DNA of 64,000 nucleotides from Chroococcidiopsis thermalis PCC 7203 (GCF_000317125.1 NC_019695.1:4948336-5012335); one strand, 5' to 3'; positions 9,565 to 19,485 are shown, counted from the stretch's first letter. Notes: generated by a model not told the origin, from the letters alone. Numbers and translations: made by a program.

Positions 9565-11961
9565 ATGTCAATCCTAAAACAACGTTTACACGTAACTATT
9601 CGGGGTGCTGTACAGGGAGTAGGCTTCCGTCCGTTTATCTACCGACTGGCAACAGAATTAGGACTTGTAGGATGGGTGAATAATTCTGCCCAAGGGGTTT
9701 TGGTTGACGTAGAAGGCACTCAAGCGCAATTGCAGAATTTTTTATTACGCATCGAGCAACAAAAGCCACCCCAGTCGATCGTTCAAAGCTTAGAATCGAA
9801 ATTTCTCGCTCCCATAGGCTACCAGCAGTTTGAGATTCGCACCAGTACGGGTGGTGAGAAATCAGCAACAATATTACCCGACCTTGCCACTTGCTCGGAT
9901 TGTCTGCGCGAAATTTTCAATAAAAGCGATCGCCGTTACGGTTATCCTTTCACCAACTGTACTAACTGCGGTCCCCGCTTTAGCATTATTGAGGCTTTGC
10001 CCTACGATCGCACCAATACGACAATGAAAAAGTTTCAGATGTGCATTCATTGTCAGTCTGAGTATGAAAATCCATTAGATCGTCGCTTTCACGCCCAACC
10101 TAACGCCTGTCCTGAATGCGGACCCCAGCTGGAGTTATGGGAGCGAGATGGCAATGTTCTAGCATTACATCATCAAGCATTGATTCAAGCTGCTGCATCG
10201 ATTTGTCAAGGAAAGATCGTTGCTATCAAGGGTTTGGGCGGGTTTCATCTGGTAGTAGACGCACGTAACGAAGCAGCCGTGCAAAAACTGCGCCGTTGCA
10301 AGCAGCGAGAGGCAAAACCCCTAGCCCTGATGTATCCATCGCTGGAATCGATTCAAGTACACTGTCAAGCTTCAGAATTGGAAGCAAAGCTGTTGCGATC
10401 GCCTCAAGCTCCAATTGTCCTGCTGCAACGGAAGCTAGCATCTCATGCGATCGCCCCCTCAGTTGTTCCTGGCAATCCCTACTTGGGCGTGATGTTGCCT
10501 TACACTCCTCTACATCACCTACTCATGGCTGAGTTGGGTTTTCCGATAGTTGCTACCAGTGGCAATTTAACAGATGAACCTATTTGTATTGATGAAAAAG
10601 AAGCACTGCAACGCCTGAGTAGCATTGCTGAAGTTTTCCTCGTCCATAACCGACCGATCGCCCGTCCTGTAGATGATTCTGTCGTGCGCGTGATGATGGG
10701 AAGAGAAATGGTTTTACGTCGCGCCCGTGGCTATGCACCTTTGTCGATTCAGGGAGCTGGGAGCTGGGAGCTGGGAGCAGAGGAGCAACTACCAACTACC
10801 ACACCCGACTCCCAACTCCTTAGTACGGGCGCACAGCAGTGCGCCCCTAGCGACTCCCTTCTCGCAGTAGGGGCGCATCTCAAAAATACGATCGCGCTTT
10901 GTGTCAAAGAGCAAGTTTTTGTCAGTCAGCATATCGGAGATTTAGAAACAGTACCAGCAGTGAATGCTTTTGAACGGGCGATCGCGGATTTTCAACAACT
11001 TTATCAGACACAACCAGTGGCGATCGCCTGCGATCTTCATCCCGATTACCTCTCTACTCAATTTGCGCGTAATTCTGGGATGCCTGCGATTCCAGTACAA
11101 CACCACTACGCTCACGTTCTCTCATGCATGGCTGAAAATAATTTAATTGGAATGCATGACTCTAAACCTGTCTTAGGTGTTGCTTGGGATGGCTCTGGTT
11201 ATGGACTAGACGGTACAATTTGGGGCGGAGAATTTTTGCTCGTTACAGAAACATCATTTGAGCGAGTCGCCCATCTGCACACTTTTCGGCTGCCTGGGGG
11301 AGAAAAGGCGATTAAAGAGCCGAGACGAGTCGCAATTGGTTTGCTCTATGAGATTTTTGAAGACGAGGTGTTTGAGATGAAGCACCTAGTCCCAGTGCAA
11401 GCTTTTAACGATCGCGAGTTGGGAATTTTGCAGACAATGCTGCAAAGAAATTTCAATACGCCAGTAACTTCTAGTATGGGACGGCTATTTGATGCGATCG
11501 CCTCAATTGTAGGATTGCGTCAACAAAACCAGTTTGAAGGACAAGCAGCAATGGAACTAGAGTTTGCGATCGCCGGATTTGATCTTGACGAGTGCTATAG
11601 CTTTGAGATTTTGGCAACGTCATCGCCTGCGATCGTTGACTGGCTAACGATGGTGCGAGGAATTTTAGTAGATATAGAATTTGGTTTATCAATTGCACAA
11701 ATATCAACCAAGTTTCACAATACGCTCGTTGAGATCGTAGTTGCCATAGCAAAGTCTGTGGGCGAAGAAAAAATTATACTTACAGGCGGTTGTTTTCAAA
11801 ATAAGTATTTAACTGAAAGAGCTATTAAAAGATTGCAAGCAGAAAATTTTTACCCTTACTGGCATCAACGCATTCCACCTAATGATGGGGGAATCGCGCT
11901 AGGACAAATTGTGGCAGCAACTTTTCACTTAAGCAACAGGAAGCACCAGCCATGTGTTTAG
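9565..11961 (+). CDS. hypF: NiFe-hydrogenase maturation carbamoyltransferase
   Basis: HypF makes carbamoyl-AMP from carbamoyl phosphate and passes the carbamoyl group to the HypE C-terminal cysteine, the first step to the cyanide ligands of NiFe-hydrogenase. Domains in order: acylphosphatase (residues 1-92, VQGVGFRPF), two C-X2-C pairs per zinc finger (C110/C113/C132/C135 and C160/C163/C182/C185), a YrdC-like domain (AIKGLGGFHLVVDA, ATSGNLTDEP) and a Kae1-like domain with HHYAH and GGCFQN. Between GYAPLSIQ (ending at residue 398) and HLKNTIAL lies an extra segment of about 35-40 residues encoded by repeats (10747-10880). It overlaps hypC by 10 bases. Confidence 0.96.
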   Translation: MSILKQRLHVTIRGAVQGVGFRPFIYRLATELGLVGWVNNSAQGVLVDVEGTQAQLQNFLLRIEQQKPPQSIVQSLESKFLAPIGYQQFEIRTSTGGEKSATILPDLATCSDCLREIFNKSDRRYGYPFTNCTNCGPRFSIIEALPYDRTNTTMKKFQMCIHCQSEYENPLDRRFHAQPNACPECGPQLELWERDGNVLALHHQALIQAAASICQGKIVAIKGLGGFHLVVDARNEAAVQKLRRCKQREAKPLALMYPSLESIQVHCQASELEAKLLRSPQAPIVLLQRKLASHAIAPSVVPGNPYLGVMLPYTPLHHLLMAELGFPIVATSGNLTDEPICIDEKEALQRLSSIAEVFLVHNRPIARPVDDSVVRVMMGREMVLRRARGYAPLSIQGAGSWELGAEEQLPTTTPDSQLLSTGAQQCAPSDSLLAVGAHLKNTIALCVKEQVFVSQHIGDLETVPAVNAFERAIADFQQLYQTQPVAIACDLHPDYLSTQFARNSGMPAIPVQHHYAHVLSCMAENNLIGMHDSKPVLGVAWDGSGYGLDGTIWGGEFLLVTETSFERVAHLHTFRLPGGEKAIKEPRRVAIGLLYEIFEDEVFEMKHLVPVQAFNDRELGILQTMLQRNFNTPVTSSMGRLFDAIASIVGLRQQNQFEGQAAMELEFAIAGFDLDECYSFEILATSSPAIVDWLTMVRGILVDIEFGLSIAQISTKFHNTLVEIVVAIAKSVGEEKIILTGGCFQNKYLTERAIKRLQAENFYPYWHQRIPPNDGGIALGQIVAATFHLSNRKHQPCV
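10747..10880. repeat. Repeat insertion inside hypF (STRR plus palindrome)
   Basis: The segment contains tandem GGGAGCT heptamers (about 10751-10777), then CAACTACC units, then a copy of the GC-rich palindrome (GTACGGGCGCACAGCAGTGCG start, 10823-10849) and a second GTAGGGGCGC half at about 10867. All of it is read in frame as part of HypF, at the junction of the YrdC-like and Kae1-like domains. Confidence 0.75.
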
Positions 11962-12182
11962 CAGTTCCAGGGAAAATTATCAGTATTAATAACGAACAAG
12001 AACCATTGATGCAAACTGGAAAAGTTAGCTTTGGTGGAGTAATTAAAGAAGTCAGTCTTGCCTATGTTCCTGACGCAAAAGTAGATGACTACGTAATCGT
12101 TCATGTAGGTTTTGCTCTGAGCATTCTCGATTCGCAGGAAGCAGAAAGTACGTTGAATTATTTACAAGAAATGCAACATTGA
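11952..12182 (+). CDS. hypC: Hydrogenase maturation chaperone HypC
   Basis: HypC is a small chaperone that, with HypD, carries the Fe(CN)2CO unit to the hydrogenase large subunit. The family signature MCLAVPGK is at the N-terminus with the essential Cys2, and the conserved His is at position 51 (VHVGFAL). Its 76 residues are typical. The ATG lies inside the end of hypF (10-base overlap), indicating coupled translation. Confidence 0.96.
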   Translation: MCLAVPGKIISINNEQEPLMQTGKVSFGGVIKEVSLAYVPDAKVDDYVIVHVGFALSILDSQEAESTLNYLQEMQH

Positions 12183-12300
12183 GCGATCGTTGGTTCCCCT
12201 TCTATTCTCCTCACAGGTTCCTCAAGTTTTCCTTCTAACTTCAAGGTAGAGCCAAAACAGTCACTTGGTAATACTTTAGAAGCTTGCAAAGGTTGAAAAA

Positions 12301-15300
12301 ATGAAAACAAAAACATTTGCAACCCTAGATGGTAATGAGGCAGTTGCTCAAGTTGCCTATCGCTTGAATGAAGTCATTGCCATTTACCCTATCACTCCCT
12401 CCTCGCCAATGGCTGAATGGGCTGATGCTTGGACAGCAGAAGGCAGGGCAAATATTTGGGGTAATGTTCCTGCCGTAGTCCAAATGCAGAGCGAGGGAGG
12501 AGTTGCTGGGGCGCTTCACGGTGCTTTACAGACAGGTTCGCTAACGACGACTTTCACAGCATCGCAGGGATTATTGTTGATGCTGCCAAATATGTACAAA
12601 ATTGCCGGAGAACTGACACCGACAGTCTTTCACGTAGCAGCGCGATCGCTTGCTGCTCAAGCTTTATCTATTTTCGGCGATCATAGCGATGTGATGGCAG
12701 CACGGACAACCGGTTTTGCTTTGTTGTGTGCCGCATCAGTCCAAGAAGCTCACGATTTCGCCCTTATCGCCACAAGAGCAACATTAGAATCGCGAATTCC
12801 TTTCCTACATTTCTTCGATGGCTTCCGCACCTCGCATGAAATTACCAAAGTGGGACTGTTGCCAGAAGATGACATGCGATCGCTCATCCCCGACGAGCTA
12901 GTCTTTGCCCATCGCGATCGCGCTTTAACTCCCGATCGCCCAGTGATTCGGGGTACAGCCCAAAATCCCGACGTTTACTTTCAAGCTAGGGAAACTGTCA
13001 ATCCTTACTATCTAGCTTGCCCAGACATTACCCAAAAGGTGATGGACGAGTTTGCTCAAATGACGGGCAGACAATATCAATTATTTGAATACCACGGCGA
13101 TCCAGCAGCAGAGAGAGTTATTGTCTTAATGGGTTCAGGTTGCGAAGCCGTCCACGAAACTGTAGATTACCTCAATGCTAGTGACGAAAAAGTAGGAGTC
13201 GTCAAAGTCCGACTCTATCGCCCCTTTGATGCCAAAAGATTTGTCGAAGCGTTACCTGCAACAGTCAAAGCGATCGCAGTTTTAGATCGCACCAAAGAAC
13301 CAGGCGCAGCAGGTGAGCCGTTGTATCAGGATGTTGTTACCGCTGTGTGCGAATATGCAGAGCAGAGGAGACTAGGAGCAGACAAGGGAGACAAGGGAGA
13401 CAAGGGAGACAAGGAAGCAATTCTAGCCACTAGTCACCAGCCACTAGCCACTTCCCCGACTCCCCAGATTATCGGTGGACGCTACGGCTTATCATCCAAA
13501 GAATTTACCCCAGCGATGGTTAAAGCAGTTTTCGATAACCTCGCGCTAGATCGACCTAAAAATCACTTTACCGTGGGCATCAACGATGATGTGACTCACA
13601 CTAGTCTGCCATACGATCCTGAGTTTTCGATTGAATCAGAGCATGTAGTGCGAGCCATCTTTTATGGATTGGGTGCGGATGGCACTGTAGGAGCCAATAA
13701 GAATTCCATCAAAATTATTGGCGAACAGACAGAAAACTACGCTCAAGGCTATTTTGTCTACGATTCCAAAAAATCGGGTTCTGTGACAGTTTCTCATTTA
13801 CGATTTGGAACGCAGCCGATTCGCTCCACGTATTTAGTCAATCGGGCTAACTTTGTTGCCTGTCATCAGTGGGAGTTTATCGAGAAATTTCCATTACTCA
13901 AAGAGATCGTCCCTGGTGGTACTTTCTTGCTCAACAGTCCCTACTCCGCAGATGAAGTTTGGAATTATTTACCGCGATCGCTCCAAGCTCAAATTATTCA
14001 AAAACATCTGAAATTTTATGTCATTAATGGCTACCAAGTTGCCCGCAACGCAGGGATGGGTGGCAGAATTAACACCGTTATGCAAGTTTGCTTCTTTGCT
14101 CTTTCTGGCGTGCTACCAAAAGATGAAGCGATCGCCCAAATTAAGCAATCCATCCGCAAAACCTACGGCAAGAAAGGTGATGAAATTGTCCAGATGAATA
14201 TCCATGCAGTGGATGAAACCCTAGCACATCTCTATGAAGTTGATTATGGAGCGATGGTAAGAAGCAGTCAAGAAAACCAACTGCCAACTACCAACTACCA
14301 ACTACCAATTCCCAATTCAGCCCCAGCTTTTGTCCGAGATGTTTTAGGAAAAATGATGGCGCGGGAGGGTGATGAGCTACCAGTGAGTGCCATGCCCGCA
14401 GACGGAACTTATCCCAGTGGAACATCGAAGTGGGAAAAACGCAATATTGCCCAGGAAATCCCAGTCTGGGATTCAGATGTATGCGTCCAGTGTGGTAAGT
14501 GCGTCATGGTGTGTCCCCACAGCGTGATTCGCAGTAAAGTTTACGAACCGCAGCAACTAGAAACTGCTCCAGCCACTTTTAAGAGTAGCAATGCTAGAGA
14601 GCATGATTGGCAAGGTTTGAAATTTACCATCCAAGTTGCACCGGAAGACTGTACGGGCTGTGGCATCTGCGTCGATGTTTGCCCAGCCAAAAACAAGTCA
14701 CAACCAAAACTGAAAGCAATTAATATGCAACCGCAGCAACCATTGCGGGAAAAGGAAAGGGAAAACTGGAATTTCTTTTTAAATCTTCCCAGTCCCGATC
14801 GCACTCAATTGAAACTGCATAAGATTAATCAGCAGCAAATGCAAGAGCCGTTATTTGAATTTTCTGGTGCTTGTGCGGGTTGTGGAGAAACACCCTATTT
14901 AAAACTAGTTAGTCAATTATTTGGCGATCGCGCCGTCATTGCCAACGCCACTGGTTGTTCTTCGATCTACGGTGGTAACTTACCCACTACACCTTGGACG
15001 CACAACGCCGAGGGGCAGGGTCCTGCTTGGTCTAATTCCTTATTTGAGGATAATGCCGAGTTTGGCTTGGGTTTTCGCGTTGCGATCGACAAACACACAG
15101 AAATTGCTAGCGAATTACTGCGCCTGCTAGCACCAGCAGTAGGTGAAGAACTAGCAACAAGCGTCCTCACTGCCGAACAACAGGATGAAGCAGATATCTA
15201 CGAACAGCGCCAAAGAGTTGAATTACTCAAACAAAAATTGGACGAATTATCAAATAGTCAGGGAGCCCAGGAAGCTGAGGAAGCCCAGGGAGCTGAGGGA

Positions 15301-16107
15301 GCTGAGGGAGCTGAGGGAGCTGAGGGAGCTGAGGGAGCTGAGGGAGCTGAGGAGGATGGGGGAGAAAATACCAATTACCAATTACCAACTACTAATTACC
15401 AATCTAAAATCCAAAATCTAAAATCACTTGCTGACTACTTAGTGAAAAAGAGCGTCTGGATTATTGGCGGTGATGGTTGGGCTTATGATATTGGCTTTGG
15501 TGGACTCGATCACGTCCTGGCAAGCGGACGTAATGTGAATATCCTCGTTCTCGATACAGAGGTTTATTCCAACACTGGCGGGCAAATGTCTAAAGCTACC
15601 CCCAAGGGAGCAGTAGCTAAATTTGCTGCTGGTGGTAAACCCGCACCCAAAAAAGACTTGGGTTTAATCGCCATGACTTACGGAAATGTCTACGTGGCAA
15701 GTGTAGCAATGGGCGCAAGAGACGAGCATACACTTAGAGCCTTTTTAGAAGCTGAAGCTTACGAAGGTCCATCGTTGATTATTGCCTACAGCCATTGCAT
15801 CGCCCACGGCATCAATATGGCAACAGCGATGCAAAATCAAAAGGCTGCGGTAGATTCAGGGCGCTGGCTGTTGTATCGTTTTAACCCTGACCGGATTCAG
15901 CAGGGAGAAAACCCGCTCCAACTTGATTCCCACGCTCCGAAACTCCCAGTAGAGCAATATATGTATCTGGAAAACCGCTTCAAGATGTTGACCAAGAGCA
16001 AGCCAGAAGCAGCTAAGCAGTTATTAGCAGAGGCACAGCAAGATGTCAAGGCTCGTTGGCGCTTGTATGAATATCTAGCTGCGCGATCGCCTGAAACTAT
16101 TCATTAG
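12301..16107 (+). CDS. nifJ: Pyruvate:ferredoxin (flavodoxin) oxidoreductase
   Basis: PFOR converts pyruvate and CoA to acetyl-CoA, CO2 and reduced ferredoxin/flavodoxin using thiamine diphosphate and three [4Fe-4S] clusters. Visible features: N-terminal YPITPSSPMAEW, a ferredoxin domain with CVQCGKCVMVCPHS and CTGCGICVDVCPAKN, then CAGCGET and the ThDP motif GDGWAYDIGFGG. At 1268 residues it is longer than the usual ~1190. The excess sits in three repeat-derived insertions at about residues 358-392, 660-676 and 980-1043, all in frame. It lies 118 bases after hypC. In cyanobacteria nifJ supports fermentation and, in some, nitrogen fixation or mixotrophy; the hyp neighbours favour a hydrogen/fermentation role here. 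Confidence 0.96.
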   Translation: MKTKTFATLDGNEAVAQVAYRLNEVIAIYPITPSSPMAEWADAWTAEGRANIWGNVPAVVQMQSEGGVAGALHGALQTGSLTTTFTASQGLLLMLPNMYKIAGELTPTVFHVAARSLAAQALSIFGDHSDVMAARTTGFALLCAASVQEAHDFALIATRATLESRIPFLHFFDGFRTSHEITKVGLLPEDDMRSLIPDELVFAHRDRALTPDRPVIRGTAQNPDVYFQARETVNPYYLACPDITQKVMDEFAQMTGRQYQLFEYHGDPAAERVIVLMGSGCEAVHETVDYLNASDEKVGVVKVRLYRPFDAKRFVEALPATVKAIAVLDRTKEPGAAGEPLYQDVVTAVCEYAEQRRLGADKGDKGDKGDKEAILATSHQPLATSPTPQIIGGRYGLSSKEFTPAMVKAVFDNLALDRPKNHFTVGINDDVTHTSLPYDPEFSIESEHVVRAIFYGLGADGTVGANKNSIKIIGEQTENYAQGYFVYDSKKSGSVTVSHLRFGTQPIRSTYLVNRANFVACHQWEFIEKFPLLKEIVPGGTFLLNSPYSADEVWNYLPRSLQAQIIQKHLKFYVINGYQVARNAGMGGRINTVMQVCFFALSGVLPKDEAIAQIKQSIRKTYGKKGDEIVQMNIHAVDETLAHLYEVDYGAMVRSSQENQLPTTNYQLPIPNSAPAFVRDVLGKMMAREGDELPVSAMPADGTYPSGTSKWEKRNIAQEIPVWDSDVCVQCGKCVMVCPHSVIRSKVYEPQQLETAPATFKSSNAREHDWQGLKFTIQVAPEDCTGCGICVDVCPAKNKSQPKLKAINMQPQQPLREKERENWNFFLNLPSPDRTQLKLHKINQQQMQEPLFEFSGACAGCGETPYLKLVSQLFGDRAVIANATGCSSIYGGNLPTTPWTHNAEGQGPAWSNSLFEDNAEFGLGFRVAIDKHTEIASELLRLLAPAVGEELATSVLTAEQQDEADIYEQRQRVELLKQKLDELSNSQGAQEAEEAQGAEGAEGAEGAEGAEGAEGAEEDGGENTNYQLPTTNYQSKIQNLKSLADYLVKKSVWIIGGDGWAYDIGFGGLDHVLASGRNVNILVLDTEVYSNTGGQMSKATPKGAVAKFAAGGKPAPKKDLGLIAMTYGNVYVASVAMGARDEHTLRAFLEAEAYEGPSLIIAYSHCIAHGINMATAMQNQKAAVDSGRWLLYRFNPDRIQQGENPLQLDSHAPKLPVEQYMYLENRFKMLTKSKPEAAKQLLAEAQQDVKARWRLYEYLAARSPETIH
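13379..13465. repeat. Repeat insertion 1 inside nifJ
   Basis: Tandem GACAAGGGA 9-mers (13381-13413) are followed by CAGCCACTAGCCACTT-like repeats. They encode a DKG-rich linker before the IIGGRYGLSS domain and keep the frame open. Confidence 0.85.
14276..14320. repeat. Repeat insertion 2 inside nifJ
   Basis: Tandem CCAACTA/CCAATTA heptamers encode a QLPTTNYQLP stretch just before the domain that leads into the ferredoxin-like region. Confidence 0.85.
15258..15425. repeat. Repeat insertion 3 inside nifJ
   Basis: About eight tandem GAGGGAGCT 9-mers (15290-15348) encode EGA repeats. They are followed by ACCAATT heptamers and AAAATCC units up to 15425. The whole forms a low-complexity acidic linker of about 55-60 residues directly before the SLADYLVKKSVWIIGG domain. 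Confidence 0.9.
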
Positions 16108-16152
16108 ATCTCAAGTTCTTTTCCTAACTTCAAGGTTTTAGGAGGGAGACAA

Positions 16153-17184
16153 ATGGACTTAACTACAACTTACATGGGGTTACAATTGCGATCGCCCCTA
16201 GTACCTTCAGCCTCACCCCTTTCCGAAGACATCGATAATATCAAGCGAATGGAAGATGCGGGGGCAGCGGCTGTTGTGATGCATTCCCTATTTGAAGAAC
16301 AATTACGCCAAGAGCGCTACGAACTGCACCATCACCTGACGCACGGAACGGAAAGCTATCCCGAAGCCCTGACCTATTTTCCAGAACCGCACAGCTTTCG
16401 AGTCGGAGCGGAAGAATATCTAAATCACATCCAAAGGGCAAAGGAGAAAATCAATATTCCTCTCATTGCTAGCCTTAACGGTTCATCTGTTGGCGGTTGG
16501 ACTAACTATGCCAGACAACTCCAACAAGCAGGCGCAGACGGACTGGAATTGAATGTGTATTACGTCCCTACAGACATGGACTTGACAGGCGAACAGATCG
16601 AGCAAACCTACATTGAGATTTTGCAATCGGTCAAAGCCGCCGTGACAATTCCTGTAGCGATCAAACTCAGCCCCTATTTTACCAACATGGCAAATATGGC
16701 TCGACGTTTGGACAACGCAGGGGCAAATGCTCTCGTTTTGTTCAATCGCTTCTACCAGCCAGACATCAACCTCAAAACCCTAGAGGTTGAACCAAACGTG
16801 CTTTTAAGTACTCCGCAGTCCATGCGTTTACCGATGCGTTGGATTGCAATTCTCTACGATCGCATCAATGCTAGTTTGGCTGCAACGAGCGGTATCCACA
16901 AAGGGCAGGATGCCATCAAGTTGTTGATGGCAGGGGCTAACATCACGATGCTATGTTCGGTGCTGCTAAGGCACGGCATCGACCAGATCCGCGCGATCGA
17001 GCAGGAAATGCGTGAATGGATGGTAGAACACGAGTATGAATCCGTGCGGCAACTACAAGGAAGCATGAGTCAGAAAAATTGCCCCGACAAGAGTGCCTTT
17101 GAACGCGCCCAATACATGCGATCGCTCCAAACCTACAAACCAGAATGGGAGCGAGTTTTCGATACATCTCATTATTTTGGATAA
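16153..17184 (+). CDS. Dihydroorotate dehydrogenase-like flavoprotein
   Basis: This 343-residue TIM-barrel protein of the class 1 DHOD-like family begins MDLTTTYMGLQLRSPLVPSA. It contains IPLIASLNGSSVGGW, a lysine-containing strand TIPVAIKLSPYF and a C-terminal phosphate-binding region (GIHKGQDAIKLLMAGA). Cyanobacteria commonly carry this paralogue next to nifJ, distinct from the pyrimidine-pathway PyrD. The true substrate is uncertain; a partner role in pyruvate/ferredoxin redox metabolism is inference from location. A strong AGGAGG ribosome-binding site sits at about 16140-16146. The same CTAACTTCAAGGT sequence occurs before this gene and before nifJ. Confidence 0.8.
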   Translation: MDLTTTYMGLQLRSPLVPSASPLSEDIDNIKRMEDAGAAAVVMHSLFEEQLRQERYELHHHLTHGTESYPEALTYFPEPHSFRVGAEEYLNHIQRAKEKINIPLIASLNGSSVGGWTNYARQLQQAGADGLELNVYYVPTDMDLTGEQIEQTYIEILQSVKAAVTIPVAIKLSPYFTNMANMARRLDNAGANALVLFNRFYQPDINLKTLEVEPNVLLSTPQSMRLPMRWIAILYDRINASLAATSGIHKGQDAIKLLMAGANITMLCSVLLRHGIDQIRAIEQEMREWMVEHEYESVRQLQGSMSQKNCPDKSAFERAQYMRSLQTYKPEWERVFDTSHYFG

Positions 17185-17189
17185 AGTCA

Positions 17190-17297
17190 AAAGTCAAAAG
17201 TCAAAACTAATAACAACTATCCATCAATTACTACAAATGACAAATGACAAATGACGACCAACTACCAATTACCAACTACCAATTACCAACTACCAAA
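17190..17297. repeat. STRR cluster before pfk
   Basis: Runs of GTCAAAA, GACAAAT and CAACTACCAATTAC heptamer-type repeats fill the gap between the DHOD-like gene and pfk. Confidence 0.8.
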
Positions 17298-17302
17298 ACC
17301 CT

Positions 17303-18376
17303 ATGCAAAAACGAATTGGTATTTTGACCAGTGGCGGTGACTGCCCCGGGTTGAACTGTGCGATTCGGGCTGTTGTCAGTCATGCCAAGCTACAACACGA
17401 TTGGGAAGTGCTAGGGATTCCTTACGCTACCCAAGGGTTATTGGAGCGCAAGACGACGTTACTCAATTTGCATGGCTTAGATTTACGCGGAATCGATCCT
17501 TTACTCAGTATGGGTGGCACGATTTTAGGATCGATTAATAAAGGAGACACGCTAGCTCATGCGAGTGAAATTATTGCTAGTTATCGGGCGTTGGCGTTAG
17601 ATGCCTTAATTGCGATCGGTGGCGATGGTAGTCTTGCCATTCTCCACCAACTAGCTTGTCAAGGAAACTGGAATCTCATCGCGATTCCCAAGACAATCGA
17701 TAACGATGTAGCACTTACGGAACGAGCAATTGGGTTTGATACGGCTGTCAATACGATTGTTGATGCTTTGAATCGTCTGACTTTTACAGCTGCCAGTCAC
17801 GATCGCGTCATGGTTGTGGAAGTTATGGGACGCACAGCAGGGCATCTAGCACTCCATGCTGGAATTGCAGGCGGAGCAGATTGTATTCTCATTCCTGAAA
17901 TTCCTTACTCGATTGACGGAGTTTGCCATCAAATTAGCGAACTGCGCGATCGCTGGGGACGAAAATTTGCGATCGTTGTTGTTGCTGAAGGTGCTAAAAC
18001 TGCTAACGATAGTTCTATTGCCGAAACACAAAATTTTGCCTCTCTAGAGTGCGGTATGGGACAGTACATTGCCAATCAAATCAAATCCCACAACACCCTT
18101 ACCGATCGCCTTGACGTTCGGGTTTCGATCTTAGGGCATATTCAGCGCGGTGGTATACCATCGGCTTTAGACCGCTTGAGTGCAACAGCTTTTGGTAAGG
18201 CAGCAGTAGATTTAATCGCGCGGGAACAATACGGTCAAATGGTAGCTTGGCAAAATGGACGAGTTGTAGATGTGCCGATCGTCGATGTTGTCGCTCGAAG
18301 TCCTTTGCCTGTAGCACCTGATAACTATCTCGTCCAAACCGCTCGCTGTATGGGGATTTACGTGGGGGATGGATAA
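17303..18376 (+). CDS. pfkA: 6-phosphofructokinase
   Basis: The enzyme phosphorylates fructose 6-phosphate. Motifs: [11 protein letters not shown] (residues 9-19), GGDGS at 106-110 and PKTIDND at 129-135, then [14 protein letters not shown]. The Gly in GGDGS is typical of ATP users, since PPi-dependent enzymes have Asp there. The Lys of PKTIDND is shared with the PPi-dependent and 'group III' ATP-dependent enzymes. The combination points to a group III-type ATP-PFK. It ends two bases before the hypD start, so the two genes are almost certainly co-transcribed. Confidence 0.93.
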   Translation: MQKRIGILTSGGDCPGLNCAIRAVVSHAKLQHDWEVLGIPYATQGLLERKTTLLNLHGLDLRGIDPLLSMGGTILGSINKGDTLAHASEIIASYRALALDALIAIGGDGSLAILHQLACQGNWNLIAIPKTIDNDVALTERAIGFDTAVNTIVDALNRLTFTAASHDRVMVVEVMGRTAGHLALHAGIAGGADCILIPEIPYSIDGVCHQISELRDRWGRKFAIVVVAEGAKTANDSSIAETQNFASLECGMGQYIANQIKSHNTLTDRLDVRVSILGHIQRGGIPSALDRLSATAFGKAAVDLIAREQYGQMVAWQNGRVVDVPIVDVVARSPLPVAPDNYLVQTARCMGIYVGDG

Positions 18377-18378
18377 CA

Positions 18379-19485
18379 ATGAAGTTCGTTGACGAATACC
18401 GAGATGCTGATGCTGCTGGACAATACGCGCGGGCGATCGCTGCCATTACTACCCAAGCTTGGACAATTATGGAAATCTGCGGCGGTCAGACCCATTCTAT
18501 TGTCAAATTTGGCATAGATGAACTTTTACCCCCAGAAATTACCTTAATTCACGGACCTGGTTGTCCCGTCTGCGTCACGCCTGTGGAATTAATCGATCGG
18601 GCGATCGCGATCGCAACGCAACCCGAAGTTATTTTCTGTTCGTTTGGAGATATGTTGCGTGTTCCAGGGAGCAGGGGAGTAGAGGAGAGGGAGAAAGATT
18701 TGCTGGCGGTTAAGGCAATGGGGGGAGATATTCGCATTGTCTATTCTCCGCTTGATGCGCTCAAAATCGCTCAAGCTCATCCTCACAAACAAGTTGTTTT
18801 CTTTGCTGTGGGGTTTGAAACGACTGCACCCGCTACAGCGATGGCGGTTTACCAAGCTGCGCGACAGGAAGTTAAAAATTTCTCCTTACTGGTTTCTCAC
18901 GTATTAGTTCCGCCAGCAATGGAGGCGATTCTTGCCTCACCTCATCATCGAGTTCAGGGATTTTTAGCAGCCGGTCATGTCTGCACGGTAATGGGATACA
19001 CCCAGTACGAACCGCTCGTACAGAAATATCGCATTCCGATTGTCGTCACGGGGTTTGAACCGCTAGACATCCTCCAAGGGGTGTATATGTGCATTCAGCA
19101 ATTGGAATCGGGGCGATCGCAACTAGAAAATCAATACGCTCGTTCGGTGCGGCACAGTGGAAATGAAACCGCTCAACGATTAATGCGTGAAGTATTTGAG
19201 GTCGTACCGAGGCAATGGCGCGGAATTGGTCGTATTCCTCAAAGTGGGTTGGGCTTACGCGATCGATATGCTGAATTTGATGCTCAAAAGCGCTTTGATA
19301 TTTTTAACTACGCAATTGCAGAATCTACCGAATGTCTGAGCGGACAGATCTTACAAGGCATCAAAAAACCTCACGAATGTCCTGTCTTTGGCGATCGCTG
19401 TACGCCAGAACATCCCCTGGGTGCGCCGATGGTTTCCTCAGAAGGGGCTTGTGCGGCATATTATCGTTATCGGCATCGGGTGTAA
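18379..19485 (+). CDS. hypD: Hydrogenase maturation iron-sulfur protein HypD
   Basis: HypD holds a [4Fe-4S] cluster and with HypC forms the scaffold on which Fe(CN)2CO is assembled. Conserved stretches: [15 protein letters not shown] (Cys34), [11 protein letters not shown] (Cys62, Cys65), and the C-terminal cysteine cluster in [16 protein letters not shown] and GACAAYYRY. The 368-residue length is normal. Between VPGSRG and DLLAVKA there is a short extra VEEREK segment encoded by GGGGAGTAGAGGAGAGGG, which resembles the local STRR motif. The gene starts two bases after pfkA stops. Confidence 0.96.
   Translation: MKFVDEYRDADAAGQYARAIAAITTQAWTIMEICGGQTHSIVKFGIDELLPPEITLIHGPGCPVCVTPVELIDRAIAIATQPEVIFCSFGDMLRVPGSRGVEEREKDLLAVKAMGGDIRIVYSPLDALKIAQAHPHKQVVFFAVGFETTAPATAMAVYQAARQEVKNFSLLVSHVLVPPAMEAILASPHHRVQGFLAAGHVCTVMGYTQYEPLVQKYRIPIVVTGFEPLDILQGVYMCIQQLESGRSQLENQYARSVRHSGNETAQRLMREVFEVVPRQWRGIGRIPQSGLGLRDRYAEFDAQKRFDIFNYAIAESTECLSGQILQGIKKPHECPVFGDRCTPEHPLGAPMVSSEGACAAYYRYRHRV

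Noticed and set aside
15185-15421. Open frame with repeated LRELRE on the + strand
   Set aside because: It is another reading frame of the GAGGGAGCT array inside nifJ.
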